IMG/VR virus record: IMGVR_UViG_3300004180_000001
Coordinates: 1-64,000 of that record
Direction: 5' to 3' (one strand)
Source: a virus
DNA: 64,000 bases
In this document: in pieces, positions 8,053-17,402 of the stretch
How the letters are laid out: each line of letters opens with the position of its first letter
Position numbering within the stretch: the stretch's first letter is position 1
Made by a program: the position numbers and the translations under genes
The notes under the pieces: generated by a model
Databases searched by the model: none
What the model was told of the DNA's origin: nothing
Seen by the model: the letters and a program-made list of their open reading frames with translations, nothing else

Positions 8053-8499
8053 ATGTCTGGCAAGAAGCCAAAACCTGGTAAGAAATCAATGACAGACTAC
8101 TTTAACGATCCTTCGGTAGTAGCGTCTGCCGCTCCAGCGACCTGGGGCGGGGCAGCTAATCACGATAGCACAGTAACCTCGGCTGCGACTCCTACTGCGT
8201 GGGGTGATCTCACTTTTAGCGAGCCTTCTGTATGCGCGGTGGAAAAAGAATTTTCTGGAGCCGGTTATTTCTCAGGAACCACAACCGTAAACGGAGTTGC
8301 AGTAGGTAACCTAACGGTGAATCTGCATGAACGCTTAACCGGGGCTTTAGTCGCGACGACAAAATCAGCGAACGACGGTTCTTACTCGTTTGTCGGGGTA
8401 TCTCTGAATTGGGAGTATTACGCTATCGCCCTGGATGACGCCACAGGGGTTCAATACAACCTGGTTGGGGCAGACAAGATCGTGCCGCTGAGGTTTTAA
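8053..8499 (+). CDS. virion protein with C-terminal beta-sandwich domain
   Basis: Encodes 148 residues from ATG 8053. Residues about 65-148 (GTTTVNGVAVGNLTVNLHER, then GSYSFVGV) resemble the Ig-like carboxypeptidase-regulatory fold used in phage fibres and adhesins. The start is uncertain. A perfect SD (GGAGGTAAGCTG) sits before ATG 8037, which opens a 14-codon frame MFYSFNVWQEAKTW ending at 8081. ATG 8089 (MTDYFNDP) lies 8 bases beyond that stop and could be reached by reinitiation. Confidence 0.65.
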   Translation: MSGKKPKPGKKSMTDYFNDPSVVASAAPATWGGAANHDSTVTSAATPTAWGDLTFSEPSVCAVEKEFSGAGYFSGTTTVNGVAVGNLTVNLHERLTGALVATTKSANDGSYSFVGVSLNWEYYAIALDDATGVQYNLVGADKIVPLRF

Positions 8500-8500
8500 C

Positions 8501-9625
8501 GTGGCTTATACACCGCCTGCAGGTAATGCCGTAGTCTTGGATTTTAGCGGGTCTTATACGCCCGCTGCGGGGTCAGCTGTTGCCCTTAACTTCAGCGACG
8601 GCTCTGTCACGTTGGTTGTTAATTCGGTAGCTCAGGCACAAAGCCTGGATCCGCAGACGCTGTCTGTGCTTTACGGAATCAGTGTTGCGGGTTTAACGCA
8701 AGCTCAGCTACTGGATGCAATTAACCTGGTCCAGCAGAATACGCTGGCCTCAGACAACCTCGCTCAAGCCCAAACGTTGTCTGAGACAACTGTGTCTCAA
8801 CTGACTATTATCTACGCTGACGGCATAGCTCAAGCGCAGCTGTTGGATAGTTTCGATCTGACGCAAAGCAGCTCTATAAATTCAGACCCGGTTTACCAAG
8901 CTCAAGCTCTAGGCACATCTGATTTAACCCAGCAAAACATTTTGATTGCCAACGCGGTAAGTCAAGATCAAACGATGGGAACTGCCGATTTAACACAGCA
9001 AAGCACGCTGGCTATCAACAGCATTGCGCAGGGGCAAACCTTAGACAACGTCACTGTGTCAGTGACGTTTACTCTAACTGCTGCGAACCTTTACCAAGCG
9101 CAAGAGTTAGCAGCGACGGTCTTAAGCCCGGTAATAAGCATAATAGTTGACGGCATAAACCAAGGGCAATCTCTGGCGGATACGCTTGCGTTGATACAGT
9201 CTCATATTGTATCCGCAGGAAACATAAGCCAAGTTCAAACTTTAGGCGATGTCGATTTAGTACAGCAACACATTTTAACGTTAGCAGGGGTAGCGCAGGG
9301 GCAAACCCTAACTGAAGGCCTGGGTTTAGTACAGCAGCACATCTTAAGTCTCGACAGTGTTGTTCAAGATCAAGCGTTGGGCACTGTAGCACTTATCCAG
9401 AATTACATCTTGACAGCGGACGGGCTGACTCAGCAACAGGCACTGGAAATAATCTCCGCTTTAGTTGTGTTGCTGCCTTCTACTTTAGTCTATAATTTCA
9501 TAAACATACGGAATGATTCTCCAATCGTCTATGTCGTTGAGTCAAACCCATCAGTTCACGTTCAGGAGGACTTACCAAACATTATGGTAAGCTCTGAAGA
9601 AGTCATACTTTACACCACCCATTAA
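8501..9625 (+). CDS. repeat-rich virion protein (12 x 22-residue QxQxL repeats)
   Basis: Encodes 374 residues from GTG 8501. Residues 1-33 hold two copies of a short YTPxAGxAVxLxFS unit. Residues about 45-310 are twelve imperfect tandem repeats of 22 (twice 23) residues, each opening Q-x-Q-x-(L/M) and containing Leu, Val and Gln at regular steps. This regularity suggests a beta-solenoid or an elongated stalk. The C-terminal part (about 320-374) is non-repetitive. It is likely a tail or fibre component, being placed between tail proteins. I know no close family. Confidence 0.7.
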   Translation: MAYTPPAGNAVVLDFSGSYTPAAGSAVALNFSDGSVTLVVNSVAQAQSLDPQTLSVLYGISVAGLTQAQLLDAINLVQQNTLASDNLAQAQTLSETTVSQLTIIYADGIAQAQLLDSFDLTQSSSINSDPVYQAQALGTSDLTQQNILIANAVSQDQTMGTADLTQQSTLAINSIAQGQTLDNVTVSVTFTLTAANLYQAQELAATVLSPVISIIVDGINQGQSLADTLALIQSHIVSAGNISQVQTLGDVDLVQQHILTLAGVAQGQTLTEGLGLVQQHILSLDSVVQDQALGTVALIQNYILTADGLTQQQALEIISALVVLLPSTLVYNFINIRNDSPIVYVVESNPSVHVQEDLPNIMVSSEEVILYTTH

Positions 9626-9638
9626 CGAGGTTACTCCC

Positions 9639-9863
9639 ATGGAAGTTAGAATACTGTCATCGTTTCAACACAGAGGCGGAAACTACATTGAAAAAGAAGT
9701 ACGCATAGTAGACGACGCCACTGGTGAATATTTTTGCCGGGCCGGTTGGGCTGAAGACACCGCGGGGGTAGTTCCCACTGCAAACCCAGGCCCGACTGAC
9801 GTTGTCCTGGAAGTTCAAGACGTCGTTAATCAAACTGAAACCCAATCTCCAGGAGTTGCATAA
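9639..9863 (+). CDS. small hypothetical virion-region protein
   Basis: Encodes 74 residues; GAGG precedes the ATG. It holds a short compact domain (YIEKEVRIVDDATGEYFCRAGWAED) and a Pro/Asp-rich tail. Its stop overlaps the next start (TAATG). Not recognised. Confidence 0.65.
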   Translation: MEVRILSSFQHRGGNYIEKEVRIVDDATGEYFCRAGWAEDTAGVVPTANPGPTDVVLEVQDVVNQTETQSPGVA

Positions 9864-10225
9864 TGGCTAAGAAAATGACTGCTGCCATGATCGATGGCGG
9901 GCTCACAAAGTCCAACACCTGCAACCGGATATCAGTATTATCGGCTGAGCCTGCATCAATTACCGACATTACAACCACTTACAAGTTAGCTTCTGCAGCT
10001 TTAGGTGGAGGCCAGTTTACCTTGGCGGCGGGTGACGTAAGCGGGCGTAAATCAACATTGGCGCAGCAATCCGGCGTGTCTATTTCAGGAAGCGGTACAG
10101 CGACGCATGTAGCCATTGACGATGGCACCGATTTTGTCGTTACTACTTGCACAGCGCAGGCACTTACCGCAGGCGGCACGGTCACCATACCTGCCTGGAA
10201 GCGGGAAATAGCTGACCCAACATAA
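9863..10225 (+). CDS. hypothetical virion-region protein
   Basis: Encodes 120 residues, translationally coupled to the gene before it by TAATG. It is strand-rich with many small residues, contains a single Cys pair (C20, C97) and ends KREIADPT. Its place before the tape measure suggests a minor tail or chaperone role, but I see no frameshift site of the usual tail-chaperone type here. Confidence 0.6.
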   Translation: MAKKMTAAMIDGGLTKSNTCNRISVLSAEPASITDITTTYKLASAALGGGQFTLAAGDVSGRKSTLAQQSGVSISGSGTATHVAIDDGTDFVVTTCTAQALTAGGTVTIPAWKREIADPT

Positions 10226-10237
10226 CAAGGAATCAAC

Positions 10238-10747
10238 ATGCCTTTGCTGTTCGCCGCCAAAAACACCAAAACAAAATTCCCGTTCTCACACGATGCGGAC
10301 GAGAAGAAGTTTTACACGTTCTGCTGGCGCCCGCCGGTTAGGCTGGACAATACAGAGTACCTACTGGACGACGCCGTAGTTCCTGCGACGTCGAACGGGT
10401 TTTACTATGTCTGTATAAACCCCGGCGTAAGCAATGCTACCGAGCCGGCTATGAGTATGGCTATTGACGGTGAGACCTTGGACGGCCCAGGCTTAATTTG
10501 GAAAGCCGTGCCTTATGACCTGAAAATGCGCGCCGGCGAGTCGATAGACTCGCATTCGTTTATTTACACCAACGGTGTGGTTATCGATAATGACGCCGCT
10601 GTAGCAGGGTTGACGCGTTGCCGAGTGACTGCCGTTCCTGTGGGGGCCAAGTCATTCGAGTTGACCAGTCGGGTTACCATTCTTCGCCTGGACGGTACAA
10701 GGCAGGACTTTGATAGAACCATCGTAGTCGCTATCACTCCTTTGTAA
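10238..10747 (+). CDS. hypothetical virion-region protein
   Basis: Encodes 169 residues; AAGGA precedes the ATG. The composition is beta-rich and the sequence ends RQDFDRTIVVAITPL. Two hairpins follow its stop, so it ends the transcription unit that begins at the tail tube gene. Not recognised; a minor tail protein is likely by position. Confidence 0.6.
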   Translation: MPLLFAAKNTKTKFPFSHDADEKKFYTFCWRPPVRLDNTEYLLDDAVVPATSNGFYYVCINPGVSNATEPAMSMAIDGETLDGPGLIWKAVPYDLKMRAGESIDSHSFIYTNGVVIDNDAAVAGLTRCRVTAVPVGAKSFELTSRVTILRLDGTRQDFDRTIVVAITPL

Positions 10748-10750
10748 TTC

Positions 10751-10806
10751 CACGCTCTAGGGCGTGTTTTAAAAGGGTCGGCGGCGTCAGCTTCCGGCCC
10801 TTTTTT
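10751..10806 (+). terminator. double hairpin, Rho-independent terminator
   Basis: Two stems lie in series. CACGC/GCGTG at 10751-10766 is followed by TTTT. AAGGGTCGG and CCGGCCCTT (10773-10803, one G-T pair) are followed by a T-run. It separates the tail tube unit from the tape measure gene and probably lowers tape measure expression. Confidence 0.75.
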
Positions 10807-10856
10807 GTGTTAGACTTAGCCAACCCCTTCCCCTCCATTGTTCTTATGGATAGACC

Positions 10857-13800
10857 ATGTCTCAGCCCAGCTCAGCTGTAAAAATTAAACTCGATATTGA
10901 CGCCATTGCCGGCAAAATCAACACAGATCTCCTGACCAAAGAAGTTCAGGCGCAGATAAAGAAAACGCTGGCGGATATTAAGAAATCGAAAACGACTGTT
11001 GCGGTCGGGTTCGATCTGGAAAAAATTTCCAAGGGCGCCCTAGACGCGGCAATAAAGCAGTTCGAAGCCGAGATAGAAAAAGCGACGAAGAAGTTATCCA
11101 GCAAACGAAACCTGCGGCTGGGGATAGCCGAAGCGCTGACGTCTGAACTTCTCAAGGCTAAAAGCACCATCGAGAAAGACGGCAAGATTGTCGGCACCGA
11201 GCTGGAAAAAGTTTTAAAAACTGTCGCCGCTAAGTTCAAGCTAAGCACCAACATCGCCAATCAACGCAGCCCCTTACGGGACTTCCTGCTGCTGGAAGGT
11301 GACTCTGTAAAAGCCGCCGTTACCGAGCTTAACGCCCAGGCCAGCCTGTATCAAAAAGCCATAGATAAACTGTACTCACAGAGAACCAAGGCCATCAAGC
11401 AAGGTGCTGCTTTGCGTGAAGCAGGCCCAGCACCGAAGTCTGAAAAAGTCGACAAGGTTCCTGCCCAGGCTCTGACTACTGAACAACTGGCGGCGCAGAA
11501 ACTGGAAGCTGCCTTGTATAAGTTGGCGGCGGCTGAGCAGGCGGTAACAACAGCCAAGGCGCTTAACGATTCCAAAAACCGACTCAGAGCTTTAGACCAA
11601 GAACGCAAAGCGTTAATTGCAGTGGCCGAGGCTACCAGGTCGTTGGATAGTTCTTCTGACCTGTCCAAGATAAACGCCAGGCTGACTGTTCTCAATACAG
11701 AGCTTACCTCTTATGACCGCCTGCGGAAGATGGTCATATCTCTGGCTCAGGCTAAGAAAGCGGCAGACGCCGCTGGAACCAAGTCAGAGGCCGCTAAAAA
11801 AACAAAGGTACGCGATACTGAACTTGAAGCGCTCAAAGAACAACGCCAGGCCATTCTTCAAGCGATCGCCGCATACAAACAACTGCAGCGGGAGAAGTCC
11901 GCGCAAGGCAGGTTTGTTCCTGACAAGTCTACCGTCGGTGAGAACCTGTCTGCAAAGCTGGGTGATGTTAATGCCCGCCTACGTTACCTGTCCGAGGATA
12001 AAAAATTAACCGACGCGTTAACTAAATCTCAAGAGGCCTATAACAAGGCACTAGCAGCCGAAGTCTTAGCCAATAAACTGGGGCAAGGCGGTGCTCAGGT
12101 AAAGGCGTTGAAGGCCCAGGAAAAGGCTATACTGGATATCGTCAATGCTCGTGAAGCTATGGCTAAAGCGTTAGGGTTGAAAATTGCTGATCAGGCGCTG
12201 GACGTTTATCGTAAAAAGCTTGACGCTTTGGCAGCTCAATTAAAAGCTCTGCAAGTCGGCGATGCTAAAGTTTTACCTAAAGGAACCCTAGCTGAGGGCG
12301 GGTTGAAGAAACAGCTGCAGGAGGTTATCCGTCTGCGTACAGCCTATCAAAAGGCCAGCCAAGATGCCAAGCTTGCCGCTAATGTAGGCAGCCCGGACTT
12401 TCATTTAAAACAGCTTAGCCGTGAACGCACAGCGTTGCTGGAATTAACGACTTCTTACGAAAGGTTGCAACATCTAAAGTTGCAAGCTACACGCAGTACG
12501 CCAGGGCCTAGCAGTGTTTTACGGGATACTGCGTTAGGTAACAATACCTTAAAAGGTATGAGCGATTCCTTGAAGGACCTGAACGGCCAGTTGCGCGGCT
12601 TTGACAGTCTGTGGACCACTGCCGCTCAGTCCATGAAGTTATTCTTCAGGTATGCTGTCGGCTACAAAATACTGTACGAGATCTCTGGAGCGATAGCCAA
12701 CGTAACAAAAGGCGTCATTGATTTCCAGAATGCCATAGTTTCTATAAAGGCGGTCACCGACGCGACCAACCAGGAAATGCTGCAGACGGGGGCAGCTATT
12801 CTGGGCGTCGCGCAAGACACCAAATACAGTGTCACCGAAGTTGCGGAAGGAGCGCGGACGCTGGCGCAAGCCGGTATCCCTATAGAGAAATTGGGGTCTG
12901 TTTTGCGGGCAACCGCCAACCTGGCCTCAACAACCAACGGCACAATAGCCGAGTCAGCCGACCTGATAAGTACCTTTACTCTGGTTTACAAGGATTTCGA
13001 TCCTTCTATCCTGGCGGATAAGCTGGCCAACGCGGCCAACATATCCAAGCTGTCGTTGGGCGACCTGTCCACCGTTATCAGCCGATTGATTGAAACGACT
13101 GAGGGCTATACCGTCGGTATAGACCAAATGCTGGGCGCGACGGAAACACTTCGTAACGTCGGTATCAAGCCCTCAACAATCGCAACAGGTACACGCCAAG
13201 CGATTCTGGAAATATTCTCTCCTGATCATAAGCTTATACTAGCGCTGCAAAAGCGTTATGCCGAGCTTGGCCAAGATATGTCTGAGTCCGCTATCAAGAG
13301 CCTGTTCAACAGTTTTAAGGATGCCAAAGATCCGCTCCTTGCTGCGATCAACGAGCTGCAGAAACTAGGATTTGCCGGCACCGCTGGCGGGTCTTTGGAC
13401 CGGGTATTCGACACTCGCGCTGAAAACGTTATCCGGGCGTTGGTTCAAAACAAAGACGCCTACGTCAAAAACGTCGAAGATACCAAGAAGGTAGGTTCAG
13501 CGGCTAAAGGAGCCGCTACACAGCTTGAATCTCTAACCAATAGTGTGACCAACCTGGGGTCAGCTTTAGTGTCCTTGGGCACGGATATTGGCTTGTCTAC
13601 GGTAAATTCTCTGGCTAAAGGAATAGAGTCGATAACGGATAAGGTTAAAGAAGCCAGAAATGTTATAAACGAACTTAAGCTTAACAAAGGAGACACCGGC
13701 GTTGAGCAGTCGTCTCAACTTGGGGTTGGCGCTGGTCTACTTGCTTTCGGTAAGGGGCTGGGGGCTTTCAAGTCCTTGGGGCTGGGACTTGCCGTAACCG

Positions 13801-16800
13801 CCGCAACCGAGTGGGCTACGATAGTTACACGAGGCAACGAACAGATGGCGGCTTTTATAAAAGCCGTCAACGCTGCTGTGTCAGCGGTCATTATCTTCGC
13901 CGCGGCTACCAAGTTAAGCAAAAACGTCACCGTCGGTTCTGCTGTCGCTGCCGGTGCCAACACTCTTCGATCTGTACAAACTGCGGCGACGGCTGTGCAG
14001 GTCGGCGGGGTCGCCGCTGCAGTTACCTCTGGCGTTAAGAACGCGGCCACCGGCGCTGCGTCAAAAGTAACCGCGTTGGGCAGTAAATTCGGGGTGTTGC
14101 TTGGCAAGACTAACTTACTGGGGCTGGCTTTAACGACCGCATACCTTGCATACGGGGCCTGGGACTCATTCACAAAAGACGAGAAAACGTCTGAAGAAAA
14201 GTTTGCTGCAAAGGAACAAGCCAAAATTGCCAAGGTTGAAGAAGCCAAAGCCGACTTGGAAAAGCTTAATACTAAGAATGCGGGCATTGAAGAGGGGCGT
14301 AAAAATACCGCCGACTTTGTAGCCTCAGCCGCAGAAGTTAGCGAAATTGTTGCAGAGTATTCTCAGATCGGTAAGCAAGGTATTGACAAGGTCAATGACA
14401 GTGCTGTGTTAAGCTTAAAGAAAGCCTCAGATGACCTTAAAGCTGTAGGCGTTAGTTCAGATATATCGGGAGCTTTCGGGAAATCTACCCCAGAGATAAA
14501 AGCTTTATTGGACAAAGCTATTGCCGGCACCAAGGATATCGGCACACAAGCCTTCCAGGACTTGGTAAGTAATCTGGAACAGCTCAGAGGACTGGAGGCC
14601 GGCGCCATAGATAAAGGTAAGTTCGCCACCAAACTTCAAGCAGCCAGCGACTTCATACAAAAAGCGGAAGCGGAACGGGCCAGCTACATCAGGCAGCTGG
14701 AGTTAGCTTTATCAAATCCAGGTGGCGCAGATAACAAGGCTATTATAGAGGCTTACCAAAAGCTGCCTGCTGACGTAAAACAATTTCTCCAGACGACGGT
14801 AAGTACGTTTGACGGCGCTAAGGAATTACTGAAAATATCAGGCGAAGGTAGCCTCAATTTAAAAACAGAGTTAGCGTCAACAGCTGAAGGAGTAGAGAAG
14901 GTATTTCAAAGCCAGATAAGCTTGGCCAGAACTATAGCCAATGAAATGCTGTCCGCCGTTGGAGACGCGAAGAGGATAAAGCAAGGAGAGCTTCAAGGCA
15001 TGCTGGAGGCGGCTGTAAAAGATGGCAGTACCAAGCTGGTTGAAGGCCTGGTCGATGTTATAAAAGCGGCTACCGGGGAAGATCTGTCACCGACTATAGC
15101 CGCTGCTAAGGAAAATGCCAAACAGAAAATTCTTAAATCCATTAGCGAAAAAGTTAAAGGTATCGACACCGAGATACCTACATCTAAAGCCTCGTTGGCG
15201 CCGCTATCTGAATTTTCCGCTAACTCTGATAAAAAGGTTATTCAGGAGGGTAAAAAGCAAATAGCCAATGAGATAGAGTTCACCAAGTTGGGTGAAGATA
15301 AGTTGTCACTTGCGAAAACCATAAAGGCGCAGTACGAAGCGCTAGAGGTACAAGTCAAGGCTGGCACAATATCAGAAGAGGACGTTAAGCTACAGTTGCT
15401 CGGCATTGCTGTAACCGAACAATCGTTGGCCAACGTTAAAAATAAACAGTCCAAAATTGCCGGCGTAAATCTCGAAGCTGAAACCAAGATTGCCGCTATC
15501 AAGCGCAGCTTCGTGATCAATGAAGAAGACATTCTGTCCAAAGAGCGACGGCTAAAAGAATTAACGTCAGCCAAGGTTCAAGACCTGGAAGCTGTTGTCG
15601 CCTTGAGTGCCGACATTTACGCAGCCAAGCAGGCTCAGCTTAACTTGGAGAAAAAGGTTCTCGAAGACGACCTTCGTAAAAAGGTCGAGGACTTTAGAGC
15701 CGGTGATACGAAAGGCCTTAATGGGCAACAGATACTGGATGCACTCAATAATGAAGCCGGTAGAAAACTGCTGGCTGACAACGAGGAACTGGCTAAAACG
15801 GTGCAAGCCTACACCGATGTTATGCACCGGTCAGCTGCCTTGGAGGAAAGCCATCTTACTGAGCTGCAAAACGTTTACGGCAAGCAACTCGAAAGAGAAC
15901 AATCCAAATTAACGACTCAGCAAAACAAGACTCAAGCTATAGAGTCTCAACTGCAAACCGTTACCGGAAAACTGGCTGACGCTAGAAGTCGGCTTGCCGA
16001 ACTGTATGACAAACGGGTTGCCGCTGAAAATTTTTACGACGATGCGCTACGCGTTAAGGCTAACGGAGGGGCAACCAAGGACGACCTTCAAGCGGCGGTA
16101 GATACTGCGCAAGGCTCGCCTTCAATTGACGCCGCTCGGCAAGTTGTCGATATTGCTAAGGAGTTGCTGCAAGCGGGTAAACTCTCTAAGTCGGATTATA
16201 AAAGCAAGGTCGAAGACGCCAGAGCTATAGAGTTGGGCGTCATAGCTAACGATGTTTCTGAATTGCCTGCCGAAATAAGGAATTTAGGTATTGCCCAGAC
16301 ACAGTTATCGGCGGCAATGGAACTTAGCATCCAAGAAGAGAAAGCCTTAACATCAAGCATAGAAAGGCTTACAGCGGCTATGGAGGCTTTGCCTACGCAG
16401 CTGGCACAGCAGCCCTCGACAGAAGTTGCCGCTAAACCTCAAGAACCGGTTAGTGTTGAAGCGCCTGCCGCTCCTGCCGCAGTACCCCACCTTGCTGGCG
16501 GGGGGTTGGTAACAGATGGCCCTGATGGCATCGACACGATCGATGCCCGTCTGACGAAGCACGAGTACGTTATGCCGGTGACGCCTACCCGGTTTTACGG
16601 CAAGGAGTTTATGGATAAGTTGAGATCCATGCAGATACCAAGGCAGGCGGTGACTATGGCGCCTGCTGTCAGCCCTGGGCAAACCGCGTCAGCTTCTTCT
16701 ATTCAGGCGCAAGATCGAATGAAGAATTACCAGCCTGTTAATATCACTATCGGAGGTGCTACAATTAGCGCACTTGCTCAACCAGATCCGATAGAAAAGT

Positions 16801-16856
16801 TCAAACAGGCGCTTAGCCTTCAGTCACTAAAAACCGGTAAAAGGGCCACCAAATGA
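10857..16856 (+). CDS. tail tape measure protein
   Basis: Encodes 1999 residues. The first 580 or so are coiled-coil-like (Lys/Glu/Ala-rich). Residues about 594-790 (GVIDFQNAIVSIKAVTDATN ... AEGARTLAQAGIP) match the conserved tape-measure domain of long tails. Hydrophobic segments lie near 950-1020 and 1080-1100. A second helical part follows, and near residue 1877 comes GGGLVTDGPDGIDTIDARL then HEYVMP, a C-terminal signature of tape measures. At roughly 1.5 A per residue it predicts a tail near 300 nm. It overlaps the next gene by 4 bases. Confidence 0.95.
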   Translation: MSQPSSAVKIKLDIDAIAGKINTDLLTKEVQAQIKKTLADIKKSKTTVAVGFDLEKISKGALDAAIKQFEAEIEKATKKLSSKRNLRLGIAEALTSELLKAKSTIEKDGKIVGTELEKVLKTVAAKFKLSTNIANQRSPLRDFLLLEGDSVKAAVTELNAQASLYQKAIDKLYSQRTKAIKQGAALREAGPAPKSEKVDKVPAQALTTEQLAAQKLEAALYKLAAAEQAVTTAKALNDSKNRLRALDQERKALIAVAEATRSLDSSSDLSKINARLTVLNTELTSYDRLRKMVISLAQAKKAADAAGTKSEAAKKTKVRDTELEALKEQRQAILQAIAAYKQLQREKSAQGRFVPDKSTVGENLSAKLGDVNARLRYLSEDKKLTDALTKSQEAYNKALAAEVLANKLGQGGAQVKALKAQEKAILDIVNAREAMAKALGLKIADQALDVYRKKLDALAAQLKALQVGDAKVLPKGTLAEGGLKKQLQEVIRLRTAYQKASQDAKLAANVGSPDFHLKQLSRERTALLELTTSYERLQHLKLQATRSTPGPSSVLRDTALGNNTLKGMSDSLKDLNGQLRGFDSLWTTAAQSMKLFFRYAVGYKILYEISGAIANVTKGVIDFQNAIVSIKAVTDATNQEMLQTGAAILGVAQDTKYSVTEVAEGARTLAQAGIPIEKLGSVLRATANLASTTNGTIAESADLISTFTLVYKDFDPSILADKLANAANISKLSLGDLSTVISRLIETTEGYTVGIDQMLGATETLRNVGIKPSTIATGTRQAILEIFSPDHKLILALQKRYAELGQDMSESAIKSLFNSFKDAKDPLLAAINELQKLGFAGTAGGSLDRVFDTRAENVIRALVQNKDAYVKNVEDTKKVGSAAKGAATQLESLTNSVTNLGSALVSLGTDIGLSTVNSLAKGIESITDKVKEARNVINELKLNKGDTGVEQSSQLGVGAGLLAFGKGLGAFKSLGLGLAVTAATEWATIVTRGNEQMAAFIKAVNAAVSAVIIFAAATKLSKNVTVGSAVAAGANTLRSVQTAATAVQVGGVAAAVTSGVKNAATGAASKVTALGSKFGVLLGKTNLLGLALTTAYLAYGAWDSFTKDEKTSEEKFAAKEQAKIAKVEEAKADLEKLNTKNAGIEEGRKNTADFVASAAEVSEIVAEYSQIGKQGIDKVNDSAVLSLKKASDDLKAVGVSSDISGAFGKSTPEIKALLDKAIAGTKDIGTQAFQDLVSNLEQLRGLEAGAIDKGKFATKLQAASDFIQKAEAERASYIRQLELALSNPGGADNKAIIEAYQKLPADVKQFLQTTVSTFDGAKELLKISGEGSLNLKTELASTAEGVEKVFQSQISLARTIANEMLSAVGDAKRIKQGELQGMLEAAVKDGSTKLVEGLVDVIKAATGEDLSPTIAAAKENAKQKILKSISEKVKGIDTEIPTSKASLAPLSEFSANSDKKVIQEGKKQIANEIEFTKLGEDKLSLAKTIKAQYEALEVQVKAGTISEEDVKLQLLGIAVTEQSLANVKNKQSKIAGVNLEAETKIAAIKRSFVINEEDILSKERRLKELTSAKVQDLEAVVALSADIYAAKQAQLNLEKKVLEDDLRKKVEDFRAGDTKGLNGQQILDALNNEAGRKLLADNEELAKTVQAYTDVMHRSAALEESHLTELQNVYGKQLEREQSKLTTQQNKTQAIESQLQTVTGKLADARSRLAELYDKRVAAENFYDDALRVKANGGATKDDLQAAVDTAQGSPSIDAARQVVDIAKELLQAGKLSKSDYKSKVEDARAIELGVIANDVSELPAEIRNLGIAQTQLSAAMELSIQEEKALTSSIERLTAAMEALPTQLAQQPSTEVAAKPQEPVSVEAPAAPAAVPHLAGGGLVTDGPDGIDTIDARLTKHEYVMPVTPTRFYGKEFMDKLRSMQIPRQAVTMAPAVSPGQTASASSIQAQDRMKNYQPVNITIGGATISALAQPDPIEKFKQALSLQSLKTGKRATK

Positions 16857-17401
16857 GCGGCAATATAGATAATCTTCCCCGATGGTTTGAACTGTCTGAC
16901 GGCGTGCATACCTGCAAGGTACATCTTTACGAGGCGCTGGGCTACACTCAGACGTATGAAAAGTTTGGCGGCAACACAGTACACCGTATGCTGTCCGGTA
17001 AAGGTATAAAACAAACCAACTGGGCCAAATTGAGAACCACGTTGTCGGGTAACGGCGGTATGCCTTTAGGGTTTTCGGCGCTCAACTACGCCGGCGTGCT
17101 GACTTTGAAGTGCGGTACGCAAAGAGCGATCAGCCAGACCACCAACGTTATCGTCATACCTGCCGCCCGGCGCACCGATTCAGGTTATGAACCGGTGGCG
17201 TTTAAATGCGTGGACGGCTTTTGGGTTGAAGCCGCCATGGCGTTGTCAGGCAATACCGCCACCATAACCGCAGATGGCGCCGCAACTGCATATATGGTTC
17301 AATACTACCCGCAGTTGTCGGTGCTAATGGACGATCCAAATGAATCCTACGACTGGGGTGAAGCTTCCAGTTCCTGGTCAATAACTGCAGAGGAAGAGTG
17401 A
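16853..17401 (+). CDS. putative distal tail protein
   Basis: Encodes 182 residues, starting within the stop of the tape measure gene (ATGA). It is beta-rich with a conserved-looking core (GFWVEAAMALSGNTATI) and an acidic C-terminus (ITAEEE). The gene directly after the tape measure usually encodes the distal tail protein that joins tube to tip. Position is the main argument. Confidence 0.55.
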   Translation: MSGNIDNLPRWFELSDGVHTCKVHLYEALGYTQTYEKFGGNTVHRMLSGKGIKQTNWAKLRTTLSGNGGMPLGFSALNYAGVLTLKCGTQRAISQTTNVIVIPAARRTDSGYEPVAFKCVDGFWVEAAMALSGNTATITADGAATAYMVQYYPQLSVLMDDPNESYDWGEASSSWSITAEEE

Positions 17402-17402
17402 T

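Noticed and set aside
13715-14287. 190-codon minus-strand frame inside the tape measure gene
   Set aside because: Lies wholly opposite a gene with clear domain signals; Ala/Val/Ser-rich composition reflects the complementary codons.
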